NCBI GenBank assembly: GCA_009859145.1
Contig: VRVR01000006.1
Span: 248,001-312,000, forward strand
Direction of reading: 5' to 3'
Length of the DNA stretch: 64,000 nt
DNA from: Andalucia godoyi
Taxonomy: Eukaryota > Discoba > Jakobea > Jakobida > Andaluciidae
In this document: positions 37,755-48,016 of the stretch, piece after piece
Position numbering within the stretch: the stretch's first letter is position 1
How the letters are laid out: each line of letters opens with the position of its first letter
Made by a program: the position numbers and the translations under genes
The notes under the pieces: model-generated
Seen by the model: only the letters and a program-made list of their open reading frames with translations
What the model was told of the DNA's origin: nothing
Databases searched by the model: none

Positions 37755-39353
37755 GTCACATCGGTGAATGACGGGGGGAGAGTAAGACACACGCAGTCTC
37801 TCTCTCTCTCTCTCCCTCCCTTTCCTCCCTCCCTGTCACTTGTTTGTATTTTCTTGTTTCCTGCTGTCATGTCTGTCTGTTTTTGAAATGCTACAGAGTA
37901 AATTTGTCTATCCTTTTTTTAAATAAAAAACAAAAATTTACGGGCGGATTCGCGTTCTCTTGGTTCGGCAGTTTCCCCAGTTCTTAGCTGACGTAGTCCA
38001 CCAAGCAGCGTGACAGAAACATTGGCGTCCTTTTTTGGAAGGCGAACTGATCTGAACATTTCTGTTTTTGGCAGTTGAAGCGTCCATCCGAGCAAAGCGC
38101 ATGCACGTTAATGTTCCACGAAGACGAATCTCAGTTCTCTTGTTATTAAAATAAAAAATAATGAATGTTACAATTTGCAAGTCGACAAGGCCCATCGGTT
38201 CTTTCCCATCTTTTTCTTCTTCTTCGTTTTCTTCTAGCCATCAACCTTTCGTATCTTTCCTTTTCACCTTGTCGAACCTTTCACAACAAAAAAGTCGTTG
38301 TTTTATGAACAAGCTCCAGAAGACAATATGGTATTGCTGGTACCGACTCTCCATCTAGTGTGCTGTGTCTGCGTCGAAATCCTTATTTTGGAATCCGTCT
38401 TCGTCAAATCAGCCGCCGAATTTTGGAACGTGTTTCGTTCGTTCTGCTGACATCATTCATATTTATGTCGCTGCTTTTTTTTTTGCCAATGCTGCACCGT
38501 TCTTGACGAGCAGCACACCTGGCAAGCTGGATCTTCCGCAAGAGCACTTGTCTTTCCGTTTCATGTGCTCTGCATCCTTATGACATGCATCAACTGCATC
38601 CTTGGCGCCACTCGCAAGTCCCCATCCCACAATATATAAAAACGAGGAAATGTTTTACAGTGTAAAGAACCGCAACCCCCCCAACTCCATAAACCTGCAA
38701 AAATAAAATAAAAAAATGCATAAAGTAAATTAATTATAAAATCGCCGCCTGGGGGAAATCGCTCGTAAATTTAAACCGAGAAAAATCCAGGAGTCGACAT
38801 GGGTCAACATAGTCCAGTGGAGGAGCGTTGGGATCCCGAGAAAAGCCGGGAAACTTTTTTTAAAAATTTATTTTGCATATCGCCGCGGCTCTTTCGAAAC
38901 TCGGGAACGCTTGCTTTTGGAAAAGCGTACCTTTTTTTCCCTTCTCCTTTTCTTTCTTCTGTCACTATCCTTATCCGGTTTTTTATTTAAAAATTGAGAC
39001 AGTGCAATTCCACCAGAGACAGCAACAGACCGATTCTAGCTGCGCCTCCTTAAGCTCATTTGCGCACGACAGAGGAAGAAAACAGCTGGCGCTACAACAG
39101 TCTGTGTGGTTCAGTCAACAAGAAACCCACTTGTTTTCTAGGCTTTTGGACCAATTAGCGTCTTTCGTCGCTCAGTCTGAATATTGTCAGAGGTTTACGT
39201 TTCACTGTCATTTCACAGCGCTGTTTTTTTTCTGCATTCTTGTTTTGTGTACCCCCGCGGTCTTTCCTAAATTACTATTATTTATCATCCCACTCACTGC
39301 AACCACTTCTTTGTCTGCTTTCTTAATAATAAGCGCGGTGTGCAAAAGAGAGA
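37755..39353. other. Longest intergenic region in the window, content unexplained
   Basis: 1.6 kb with no confidently supported gene. It contains a (TC)n run (37797-37814), AATAAA near 37920, an AATATATAAAA element (38631-38641) and several AT tracts. On the minus strand, 37925-38160 carries overlapping short frames, one of 46 codons whose order (SVTLLGGLRQL...) could be coding; a second short frame at about 38480-38620 is Cys/Lys-rich. Neither is supported by homology. A non-coding RNA cannot be ruled out. Confidence 0.4.
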
Positions 39354-42300
39354 ATGGAGCGTTTGTTAGAAGCGATCTCAAGAGACGATGCACGTGCAGT
39401 GCAATCGATATTATCAGCGTCGTCGTCTGTAGCACTTCCAGATCATCGTTCGCCATTTCTGCATGCTTGTGCATCCGGAGCGATTGCATGCGCAACTCTT
39501 TTTATTGAGCGATTGGGCCTTCGATCGACACATCGTGACAAGTCGGGGCGATCAGGTATCCATTTGGCGGCCATCAATGGGCATCCAGCGATGGTTTCGT
39601 ACTTGATCCGTTGCCGAGCCTTCCATCCAGACGTGTTTTCAACTTCGGGATATACGGCATTGATGGAGGCTGTTCGTGCAAACCAAATCTCTGTTGTGGA
39701 AACGCTGCTTTCATATGCCGGAGATGGTGGATTGAACGTGAATGTGCGCAGAGGAAAGCAGCAAGAAGGTGCAACTGCATTGCATTTTGCCGTTCGAAGC
39801 GATCACAGAACAAGAATCATGGAGCTTTTGCTGACGGCAGGGGCAAATGTCCACATCGCAGCGGGGTCGAACGCATGGACGCCGGCGCACGAGCTCATGG
39901 GAGCAAAACACCAGGACGAGGATATGCTGCGGCTGCTTATGTTGCACGATGTTTCTGTATTGGAGGACAAGGACGTGAGAGGAAGAACACCGGTCCATGT
40001 TGCTGCTGCCGCTGGGAACTCCGCATTTCTGTCGATTGCAGTGGCTGTGCTGAGGAAGCAGCCACCAAAGTCCGCCGGAGTCGTGATCGGACTCACCAGG
40101 GCGCCGGTCGATGATACGGACGGACAAGGAAGAAGTGCGTTGCATCTGGCTGCGGAGGCCGGATCTGCGTCATGCATTCGTCTTCTGATCGCCGCGGGAG
40201 CCAATGTGCATGCTCAAGATCATTCCGGCATGCGCCCCGTGCATTGTGCTGCATCGTGCAGGGAGCAGGACGCAGGGGATTGCGTCAAGATTCTTATGGC
40301 TTATGAACGCCAGGCACAGGACAGGTCGGGCTCGCAAGCAGGGAGCGTCTCCAACCGGGGTCTTTCATCGGCGGCGTCATTCATTTCTGCGAATGACGGA
40401 GACATCGGGCCACTTGGATCGGCAGCGCTTACTCCGTTGCATGTTGCTGTCATAAGCGGTTCTGAGCATGCGGTTGCATCCCTGGTGGAAACGTGCCGTG
40501 CGGATACAATCTGCCGAGTCTACGGTGACGATTATTGTGCCACTCCACTCCACTTGGCTTGCCTTAGTCCCTCTGTCTCCATCCTGCAGTTGTTGCTGCG
40601 GAATTCCTCTGCGAGCCCGATAAATCATTCGCAGAGGGAGCACCAACAGCAACAGCAATTTTCTGTTGAACTCCTTGTTCCCGATTCGCTCGGCCGATCA
40701 CCTCTGTTTGCAGCAGTTATTGCGGATCGCGTGGACGTCGCTCGTGTTCTTTTGGAATATGTCGATTTCCAATGGACACCAAAGCTCTTGCTGGACTATC
40801 GCAAGGAACGCTTTGGGGCAAATGAAAAAGCCGATCTTAGCAGCTCGACGAACTCCTTTGCAGTTTCTGGAACGGGGGACCGTGTGAGACTGAATGCAAC
40901 GACCGGCGCTTTTCGGATCAGTCGATTCTTCAGTTTTAAAGATGGTCAGGGACGAAATGTCTTTATGGCTGCGCAGTCGCTTGCCATGCTTGACCTCCTA
41001 GTGTCTTTTTTGGGTCGCGTGTCAGTCGCGGAAGTCGCTGCTATCGCGGAAAGCGTGGACTTTGATGGTCTCGGCGTATTGCATTATTTCGCAAGTCGCG
41101 GATGGGGAGATGGCATTCGTTATTGGATTGAGTGGTGCTCCGGCAAACGTGTTTCGGCTCTTGTTGGCTCCGTTTCTATACTACATCTTGCTTGCGAGTT
41201 GGCGGAGCCATTTGCACTGCGGTCTTTAGCACCCGTCTTATCGATGCAATACTTGTCGGATCACGGATTTCCGCGAAAGTGTTCCGAGTCATGTGCTTCT
41301 GCGCTAATCTCCTTGTTTCCGTTCCTGACCACCCGAAGGGACACTGTTACGCAAGCTATTTTGGGCAAGTCCTCTTGCGGAACGATACGCATTCTTCTCG
41401 AATCAAACTGCCCTGTCGACCAGGAGTCGTTGATCGAAGCCATCAAGTCCGGAGATGAGACGTTGGTTAAGCTTGTGATTTCCGAATTGAACCGCCAGTC
41501 TTCTTTGAATGCCAAGGTGGCTAGCAATGCAGCCCGGCCTTCATCTCTGCTGTCCAGTTGTGTTTTCTATGCTTTTCAGTTTTCCCAGTTTCAAATGATT
41601 CCTATTATTCTTGGAAACTCAAAACCAGAAGTTGACCGTTTCGGACGGGATGTTTTGCACTATGCCTTGTTCTTTGGGGCCCCAGCGGAGCTTGTGCATG
41701 ATCTCATTCGTCACCATGACATCACACTCCGACTCTCGCATGTTGCAGCGCTGGTCCTTGGTGGCTGCGGAACTGCTGAAGTCCTGCGATTCCTTGTTCG
41801 ATCTGTCGCGAACAATCGCGAGTATTGGTTGACGGCAAGAATGCTTGGTTCTTTGATGGGGCAAGCATGGGTGCTCAAGACTGCACAAGAGGATGGTATT
41901 TCCTTGGAATCGGACCAGGAATCTGTCAGCATTCCGGCAACAGTATTGGATGGCGATTTCATTCCACACGATTTTGATTCGAAGTCGTCGATTTCAGGAG
42001 ATTCTGGGAATCTCGTGACGTCTCTAGTCCATTTGGACAGTCTCTGCGGTATATCGTCGGAAATTGACGTGATAGACAGCCATGGAAATACGCCTGGTCA
42101 TTATGCTGCAGTGATGGGCCATGTGAACGCCATCAAGGATCCCCATACGTTGAATCAAAATGGCATTTCGCCTTCCATGATCCTTCTTGCGCAGAACATG
42201 ATTCCGGCATTTTTAGAGCGATCCTGCCCAGCTGAGTTGGCGTTCTACTCGATGACCATCGGTTCCCCATTCATTCCGCGGCAGTTTACGCATCTTACAG

Positions 42301-43970
42301 ATTTTCGAGGACGGTCGCTCTTGCACTATGCAGTGGCATTCAATCGTATGGATATGGTGCGGTTCATTGTGGATCGGGCACCGGAGCTGCTGAATGTTCC
42401 AGACGGAGATGATTGGCTGCCTTCTCATTACGCTTGCTCCAAAGAATGCGTTGCGCTGCTTTCTGCTGTTTTGGAAAAAGCCGGAACTCTCGTGGAAAAG
42501 ACACCCAAGCGACCGTCTGAAGACATGGATAACCGTCCGGGAATTCTCATCGCGGCGTCCTGTGCCTCTCAAGAACCGGGACTGTTGCGTCAGTTGATAT
42601 CTTCAAGACTGATTCATCCTTGGGAGTATGTCTTGTGGATATGTTCGATGCGGGATCCGAATGCAGAAGATGACGATCTTGTTCAATACGAACTCGAAAA
42701 AGATGTTGACATGGACGGGACTTGTCTTGCAATTCCTGTGTACTTTGACTCCCCGAACCTCTTTCAACTGGTGCTGGAGAGGTCGCGCAAGCTTCCGCTT
42801 AGCGCGCTGTTTCGTGTGTCGTACATCCCGGATGAGACATCATCCATTATGGAGATCCTTACTCGTGTCGACGTGTCCTATCTCGACATGTTTGTTAACG
42901 AGTTACTGCTTCGCGCACAGTCCATCAAGAACAGCTTGGGAGCTGCAAAATGCAGGAGGTTCCTGAATCTCTTGTATTCGAAGATATCCCCGTTCTTAGC
43001 GCCCGCCTGCAGTCGCCGGCAGGAGCTCGAATCTGTTATGGAAAAGCTTGTTGAGCTGTTGAAAGTCAGTGCTGACGTGTCTCTCCGTCAGTCGTCATCG
43101 GATTTCGTTGCAGTCATGAAGCGTGCGGGCTCGTGGCACCAAAGCTTACGTTCCACTGGATCATCCACGTCAACGGCTTCTCCCACCTCAAAGTCTCGAA
43201 ACTCGCTCGACACTTCTCTGGATGCCAAGTTGGATGCGCTTGATGTTTTGCTGCTAAGCGCAGCGCAGCCCATCAGCGACGCTGTTGTTATTGAAGAAGG
43301 TTTGGACAGCATCGATGATGAAGTTCATGCGGACGCATGTTTATCCGTATGGGGTAAATCAATTCTTGATGTTCCAGCTCGTCGACGAGTTGCAGTCTTG
43401 GCCGCGTCACGTGCAAGACTTTCCGAGTGCGCAGCATTGATTTTCGAGGACGACGGGACGATGATCCACGGAGCTCCGCTGTCCGACATCTTTTCACGAA
43501 TTGCCTGCACTGATTATGAAGCGGGCGAACACGTCACGAAGTTCGTTGGGCAATGTTTGCCATTTGTCAGTTGGAGCGCCTTCATCCAGCCATGTCTGAT
43601 TTCTGCGTACCTCGGGTATGCGCAGACCTTGCGAGGCTTTCTGACTGCTCTTGGCCCCAATTCTGCTATTTTGGTTGCGGAAGGAAAGGATGAGGACGGT
43701 CGATCACTGGCTCACTGGGCTGCATCGGTTCAGGTGATTGATACGATTTGCGACTTTGTGGATCCTTCATTCGTTCCTGACGTGCTGTCATCGGTGGACA
43801 CCAACGGAATGGGCGTTATACATTTTTCTGCACTGCTTGGGCGAGTTGATGTTGCAAAGAACCTTTTATCACGTCACGTTGATGACGTGGATGGGCGCGG
43901 CATCGCAATTGGGGATTATGTTTCAAGCCAGAAAGCTCTCCGGGATATGTGGGGGAGCGCATCTCCTTGA
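39354..43970 (+). CDS. Giant ankyrin-repeat protein
   Basis: 1538 aa single exon. Ankyrin repeats from the first 60 residues onward (e.g. SGIHLAAINGHPAMVSYLI; TALHFAVRSDHRTRIMELLLTAGA; SALHLAAEAGSASCIRLLIAAGANVHAQD; TPLHVAVISGSEHAVASLVE; RSLLHYAVAFNRMDMVRFIVD; near the C-terminus GVIHFSALLGRVDVAKNLL), about 15 or more by eye, with degenerate ones between. No TM, kinase or other catalytic domain. It appears soluble, a scaffold. The central and C-terminal helical parts outside repeats are unrecognised. The 5' side is the 1.6-kb intergenic region. Confidence 0.92.
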   Translation: MERLLEAISRDDARAVQSILSASSSVALPDHRSPFLHACASGAIACATLFIERLGLRSTHRDKSGRSGIHLAAINGHPAMVSYLIRCRAFHPDVFSTSGYTALMEAVRANQISVVETLLSYAGDGGLNVNVRRGKQQEGATALHFAVRSDHRTRIMELLLTAGANVHIAAGSNAWTPAHELMGAKHQDEDMLRLLMLHDVSVLEDKDVRGRTPVHVAAAAGNSAFLSIAVAVLRKQPPKSAGVVIGLTRAPVDDTDGQGRSALHLAAEAGSASCIRLLIAAGANVHAQDHSGMRPVHCAASCREQDAGDCVKILMAYERQAQDRSGSQAGSVSNRGLSSAASFISANDGDIGPLGSAALTPLHVAVISGSEHAVASLVETCRADTICRVYGDDYCATPLHLACLSPSVSILQLLLRNSSASPINHSQREHQQQQQFSVELLVPDSLGRSPLFAAVIADRVDVARVLLEYVDFQWTPKLLLDYRKERFGANEKADLSSSTNSFAVSGTGDRVRLNATTGAFRISRFFSFKDGQGRNVFMAAQSLAMLDLLVSFLGRVSVAEVAAIAESVDFDGLGVLHYFASRGWGDGIRYWIEWCSGKRVSALVGSVSILHLACELAEPFALRSLAPVLSMQYLSDHGFPRKCSESCASALISLFPFLTTRRDTVTQAILGKSSCGTIRILLESNCPVDQESLIEAIKSGDETLVKLVISELNRQSSLNAKVASNAARPSSLLSSCVFYAFQFSQFQMIPIILGNSKPEVDRFGRDVLHYALFFGAPAELVHDLIRHHDITLRLSHVAALVLGGCGTAEVLRFLVRSVANNREYWLTARMLGSLMGQAWVLKTAQEDGISLESDQESVSIPATVLDGDFIPHDFDSKSSISGDSGNLVTSLVHLDSLCGISSEIDVIDSHGNTPGHYAAVMGHVNAIKDPHTLNQNGISPSMILLAQNMIPAFLERSCPAELAFYSMTIGSPFIPRQFTHLTDFRGRSLLHYAVAFNRMDMVRFIVDRAPELLNVPDGDDWLPSHYACSKECVALLSAVLEKAGTLVEKTPKRPSEDMDNRPGILIAASCASQEPGLLRQLISSRLIHPWEYVLWICSMRDPNAEDDDLVQYELEKDVDMDGTCLAIPVYFDSPNLFQLVLERSRKLPLSALFRVSYIPDETSSIMEILTRVDVSYLDMFVNELLLRAQSIKNSLGAAKCRRFLNLLYSKISPFLAPACSRRQELESVMEKLVELLKVSADVSLRQSSSDFVAVMKRAGSWHQSLRSTGSSTSTASPTSKSRNSLDTSLDAKLDALDVLLLSAAQPISDAVVIEEGLDSIDDEVHADACLSVWGKSILDVPARRRVAVLAASRARLSECAALIFEDDGTMIHGAPLSDIFSRIACTDYEAGEHVTKFVGQCLPFVSWSAFIQPCLISAYLGYAQTLRGFLTALGPNSAILVAEGKDEDGRSLAHWAASVQVIDTICDFVDPSFVPDVLSSVDTNGMGVIHFSALLGRVDVAKNLLSRHVDDVDGRGIAIGDYVSSQKALRDMWGSASP

Positions 43971-44166
43971 TCAGCTGTGAAGATGTTTCTCTCCGTTTTC
44001 CTTCCCTCCCTACCCCGCCATGAATGCCTCCTTTTTGAAGGCTTTTTCTTCATGTTGACTGTGTATGTTCATTCGCGCCTTTCTTCTCGTACAGATTACT
44101 GCAAATTCTGATGCTCGCCACCTTAAATTATTTGTGTAAACGAACGGTATGACCGGTTTTGTGTAT

Positions 44167-45903
44167 TCAATCGTCATCGTCCAGAGACATTGCACAACTG
44201 CGGCAAAGGAGTGCGCTGCTAGAAGAACCTCCCACAAGACGCAGAGCATCCGTTGCAGGATCCGTATCAACTGCAAGATTTTCCATCCAGTACAAGGCTC
44301 CGAGTACGAGATCCGCGCCGTTCCACAGGAGTATCCAAGAAGTGCCCGAGTCATCGGACAGACGATAGCTTTGTGGTTCAGGGTGTCTGTCCTCTCCCAA
44401 AGCCGAGCTGACGGATAAGGACTCCGACCCATGGCATGTCGCTGTTGCAGTGGATGGGACGGACTGAGAATTGAAGTCATAGTCGATTTTCCAGTCGTCC
44501 TCATCCAGATCCATTAATTCGGATGCTATCTGCTCCACAAGAGGACTGCAAACTGTTGTTGTTGTTGTTGCTGTTGTTGCTGCCGTCATCGACATTTGCG
44601 AAGCACTGCTGATTGCAACGGCGTCGATTCGGACGAGAATGCTGAGATTCACCATCTTGTCAAGAATGTCGCACAACCGAAGTCGCGGAACACACAACTT
44701 GCAATCCATTTCGCCGTTTGTATGTTTTGGAATGGGTGCGTGCTCCATCACAGGAAACACACCGTATGCAGTTCTCATCTGCAACGGAACGTTGACAATC
44801 GCGGGTTTCCCAGCAGGACTCAGAAATACCGTGCTGTGATCGGACAACATCAAGTCAAAAGGAGCGGTTTCATCTTGTGACGGCACAAGCGTACAGTTCT
44901 GGATCACCAAAACATCATCTGCTGCAACCAGCCTGAACAGCTGACCGTGTTTGCATAATGCAGGAACACCAGAAGCCTCCCGCACAAGCATCCCAGTGTG
45001 CGAAACGTGGACCACGCGGAAGACTCCCGCATTCGACGGGGGTTTTGAGACCTCGGGGCTTGGAGGCGAATTCTCTGACAGCAGCACACAGAGGTCTGTG
45101 GTCGGAAGCAAATACATGGTTTTCCCATGCGAGACTGAATGAGCATTTGTCACCCGGATCGTCTTTCCAGGAGCCAGACGAAAGCCATCATGATCGCACG
45201 CGACCTCGCTAACAATCGAGTAAAGCGAACGGTGCAGATATGCAAACATCGAGCAGCTTGAACTCGCATCGCAAATTTCCAGAATAAACGTTTCCGAATG
45301 GTTGTCCAACTTTCGAATATTCCTGACATCCACTTCCAAAACATCACATTTGCGAACTTCTCTTCTTTCACACACAGATTCCACCGAAGTCACATCTACT
45401 CGCAGCAATCACAACGGCAACAGCACACGCAATGCAGAATATCCACATCAGAATCCACTGAATGAACAGTCTAACCAGAAACGTCAGACAAACAGACAAA
45501 CAAACAAACAAACAAACATACGTGAAGAAAGCCCTCTTCGAAAGTCTGCTTTCAAAGATTGCCACTAAATCACAATTTAAAAAATTTAAAATAATGACAA
45601 GCCATATCACAAGCGTATATAAGCGAACATCCAGCCAGAGAAAAACACGACGTTAGAAACTCATCCTATCAACAAAAGCAAGAAAACAAACAACCAAACG
45701 CAAATCAGCAGAAATAAAGTGTAACGAGAGAAAGAGAAAGAGAAAGAGAAAGAGAGAGAGAGAATGTACCGATTGGATCAGTTCCGCAAGAGCAATCGTC
45801 GATGAAATTCCATTTGGGTACTTTTTCATGAGTTCGATGGTTCGTTTGCAAACAAATGAGAACGGAATCGGTTGAAACGGCTGCTCATTCCCTCTTGACG
45901 GCG

Positions 45904-45935
<32 letters not shown>

Positions 45936-46087
45936 CGTCTTTGAAAATGCACAGTAAGCTGATTCTGCAAATAATGCACAGCACGCAACACACACTCCAT
46001 ACTCCAAACCAATGTATGTACGTATATCTGTATTGTAAGCACTCTTGTCCCAACCCTTTCCCAGTCCCCTGCTCGCTTGTGGTCCAT
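44167..46087 (-). CDS. OB-fold-like nucleic-acid-binding protein candidate (3-exon model)
   Basis: Model: exon 1 46087-45770, exon 2 45564-45522, exon 3 45395-44167; 529 aa. Donors GTACAT and GTATGT, acceptors TTTAG and GAGTAG; the joins (phase 0, phase 1) give ELIQS-WQSLKADFRRGLSS-HVTSVESV without stops. Exon 3 alone starts after a TGA with no ATG, so upstream exons are required. Exon 1 has a poly-Gln run (CAG repeat, about 45904-45930). Exon 3 begins with an OB-fold-like strand pattern (KCDVLEVDVRNIRKL, TFILEICDASSSCSMFAYL, IRVTNAHSVS) and a second less clear one, then an acidic C-terminus. Possible ssDNA- or telomere-related; unproven. The first exon may start elsewhere upstream. Convergent with the ankyrin gene. 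Confidence 0.5.
45396..45521 (-). other. Intron 2 of OB-fold gene, with CAAA repeat
   Basis: 126 nt, donor GTATGT, acceptor TAG; contains a (TTTG)n run on the gene strand (45482-45516 on plus). Confidence 0.55.
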
Positions 46088-46623
46088 GTATCCCGGTACG
46101 TACGTAAAGGGAAGCCAAGTGCTTCAATTCGTGTCCAAATCGCAAACAGATTGAAAAATGGGGGAAATCCGGCGCTGCCACCTATCGTAGAAGCGAGTAT
46201 TCTTGCTGGTCTTTGAGCCGACCGAAGTCGATTTCGCATGGCTGCGCATTTCTGTTCTATCTCTGTTCCTACTCGTTACCAAGATGCGATTTCGAATATA
46301 TGCATCGTCCACAACAAGATCTCTTTGTATCTCAAAAATCGTCGCTTTTGGCTGCCTTCCTGCAGAGTTGTGTTTTTTGATTAATTAGGTCATAAAAGCA
46401 TCATGCATTTCTGTTTTTCTCTGTGCTGTTCATGTATTCAGTGCATCGGCATGCGCCTGCATCGACAAGGAGCTGCTCAACGGAGTTCTGCACTCTTGTG
46501 TTCTTCTGTGATATCGCCGTTTCACGCCTTGTTCTTGAAGATCCGTGATTGCGCCACTGCCAGCGGACGACAGACAGCCCCATCACGACGCCTGTCGCGC
46601 GCTCACCGGTCCAAAGTGCAACA
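46088..46623. promoter_or_regulatory. Divergent promoter region, OB-fold gene / CXC gene
   Basis: 536 bp. Minus-strand open frames here (e.g. around 46124-46250) could be extra 5' exons of the OB-fold gene, but I could not find a consistent set of splice sites. GTACGTAC repeats lie at 46097-46105. Confidence 0.4.
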
Positions 46624-47564
46624 ATGAGACCAAAAACTGAGGATGACAGCACATTTTACATTGAAAAGTACAGCTCACCGATTGCACCAAACGAACTCGC
46701 TGATGTCCAGCAGCACTTCCCGCTCTACCCATATCGAGAAACTGTGCAGCCAGAAGCACTTGTGCCAGTGAAACCGTCATCTCCACATCCAGGCAATCGT
46801 CCTGCGGACCCGTTTGCTGCTGTGGTGTTTTGCACTTGCCGTTTTCTTTTTACTTCTGTTCCTGTCCTGATGTGTTTTCAGAGATTGCGTAAACAGAATT
46901 TGGATATCTACGACGTGTTTGCTGCAACCCTCAACAAATCGCCACAGCATCCTGCTCCTGATGCAACAGTCGACTTGAGCCTTCAATCGCCGGTGCTTTC
47001 GGAATCGCCCATCGACCTGATCATCGACACATCTCCTCGGGACTTGGGATCCCCGGAGCAATCGCAATTTGCACCGCCTGCGCCCACCGTCGTCTCTGTC
47101 ATCACATTCGAAGAGGGAGCGCCAGTGTATTTCGATGTTCCAGGGGCAAGCAAACTGGCCTCCCGTGAGACAGCCTGGAGTTGTCGCAGAGCGGATGCGC
47201 AACCGAAGAACAGGGAAATCCGATGGATCCGTACAAGGTCCTCTTTGAAGGAAAGCTAGTTGAGCCTGCGATGAAGTCTTCTGCTCTCGTGGCACTTGCT
47301 CCCAAGGGAACAAACCAAGATACGCAACTCCGAGCCATGTTCCAAAAATACCAAAGCCAAGAGACAGTGGAAACGATATCCGTCTCCGAAGCTGGGATGA
47401 AGCATTCAACGGGTGTCGAGCCAATATTGTCAAACGACGGACCGCGCTTCTGTAACTGTAGGAGAGCGAAAAAGAAATGCTCCAACTCACACTGTCCATG
47501 CATCAAGAACAACCGTCGGTGCGCCGCGTGGTGCCACGAAGGCGACTCGTGCGCGAATGTGTGA
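46624..47564 (+). CDS. CXC (tesmin/TSO1-like) domain protein, spliced
   Basis: Start ATG 46624. At least one intron is needed because the N-terminal part (to about 47124-47164) and the CXC part (to 47564) are in different frames. Options: intron 47125-47189 or 47125-47213 (GTGTAT...CAG, phase 0), or 47165-47208 (GTGAGA...AAG). A further short in-frame intron at 46822/46825-46881 would remove an unlikely hydrophobic insert and join PFAA to RLRKQNLDIYDVF. The C-terminus holds a single Cys-rich CXC block, FCNCRRAKKKCSNSHCPCI..RRCAAWC, as in LIN54/tesmin DNA-binding proteins (which usually have two). Probable DNA-binding regulator, about 230-260 aa. Confidence 0.72.
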
Positions 47565-48016
47565 CCGAAGGTGGCCACCATGAGAATGATGAGTGCTGGA
47601 CATATCCTCTTTGCTCAACGACTGCGCACACGCTGCATCTCGCCCTTCCCTCGACATTCCGACATGCTGGGACTTCTGCGACAGCGCAAGGAGCAAAAAC
47701 CTACTTGTCATTGAGAACCTACACCGATAAAAAGGAGGGAGAGCAGGCACAAAGCTTCCAACATATTCAAAGCACGAGTTCGCATAGGCAGGAATCAGGC
47801 GAACACGAGTTCGCATGAAAATCGACTTCGGTCGTCCAGCCATGCGAACTCGAGTTCGCCTAAAATCGACTTGGGTCGTAACAATTCCTCCTATGTTGGC
47901 GAACGACTTCGATTGCATTGCAGTATGCGCTCATCGCCGACAAGACTGATCTGCCGTCTTTTTTTGGATTCGTATCGGCAACATCGGACACAGCTAAGGT
48001 AGAGGTTGGACGGAGA
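47565..48016. promoter_or_regulatory. Upstream region of hyccin-like gene with CGAGTTCGC repeats
   Basis: 452 bp between the CXC stop and ATG 48017. Three CGAGTTCGC copies lie at 47775-47859. Nothing else recognisable. Confidence 0.5.
47775..47859. repeat. Three CGAGTTCGC boxes, one within a perfect 16-bp palindrome
   Basis: CGAGTTCGC at 47775-47783, 47806-47814 and 47851-47859. The last forms GCGAACTCGAGTTCGC (47844-47859), a perfect palindrome. Copies two and three are each followed by a similar AAAATCGACTT(C/G)GGTCGT, so a roughly 45-bp unit is imperfectly repeated. It is about 160-240 bp before the start at 48017. Confidence 0.65.

Noticed and set aside
38480..38700. Minus-strand small Cys/Lys-rich frame
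   Set aside because: Too short, antisense frame equally open, no recognisable domain.
46124..46312. Extra 5' exon of the OB-fold gene
   Set aside because: Frame starts from GTG and no consistent donor/acceptor set was found.
46624..47564. Second programmed frameshift in the CXC gene
   Set aside because: Intron explanations with AG acceptors exist and no slippery stop codon is visible at the frame change.
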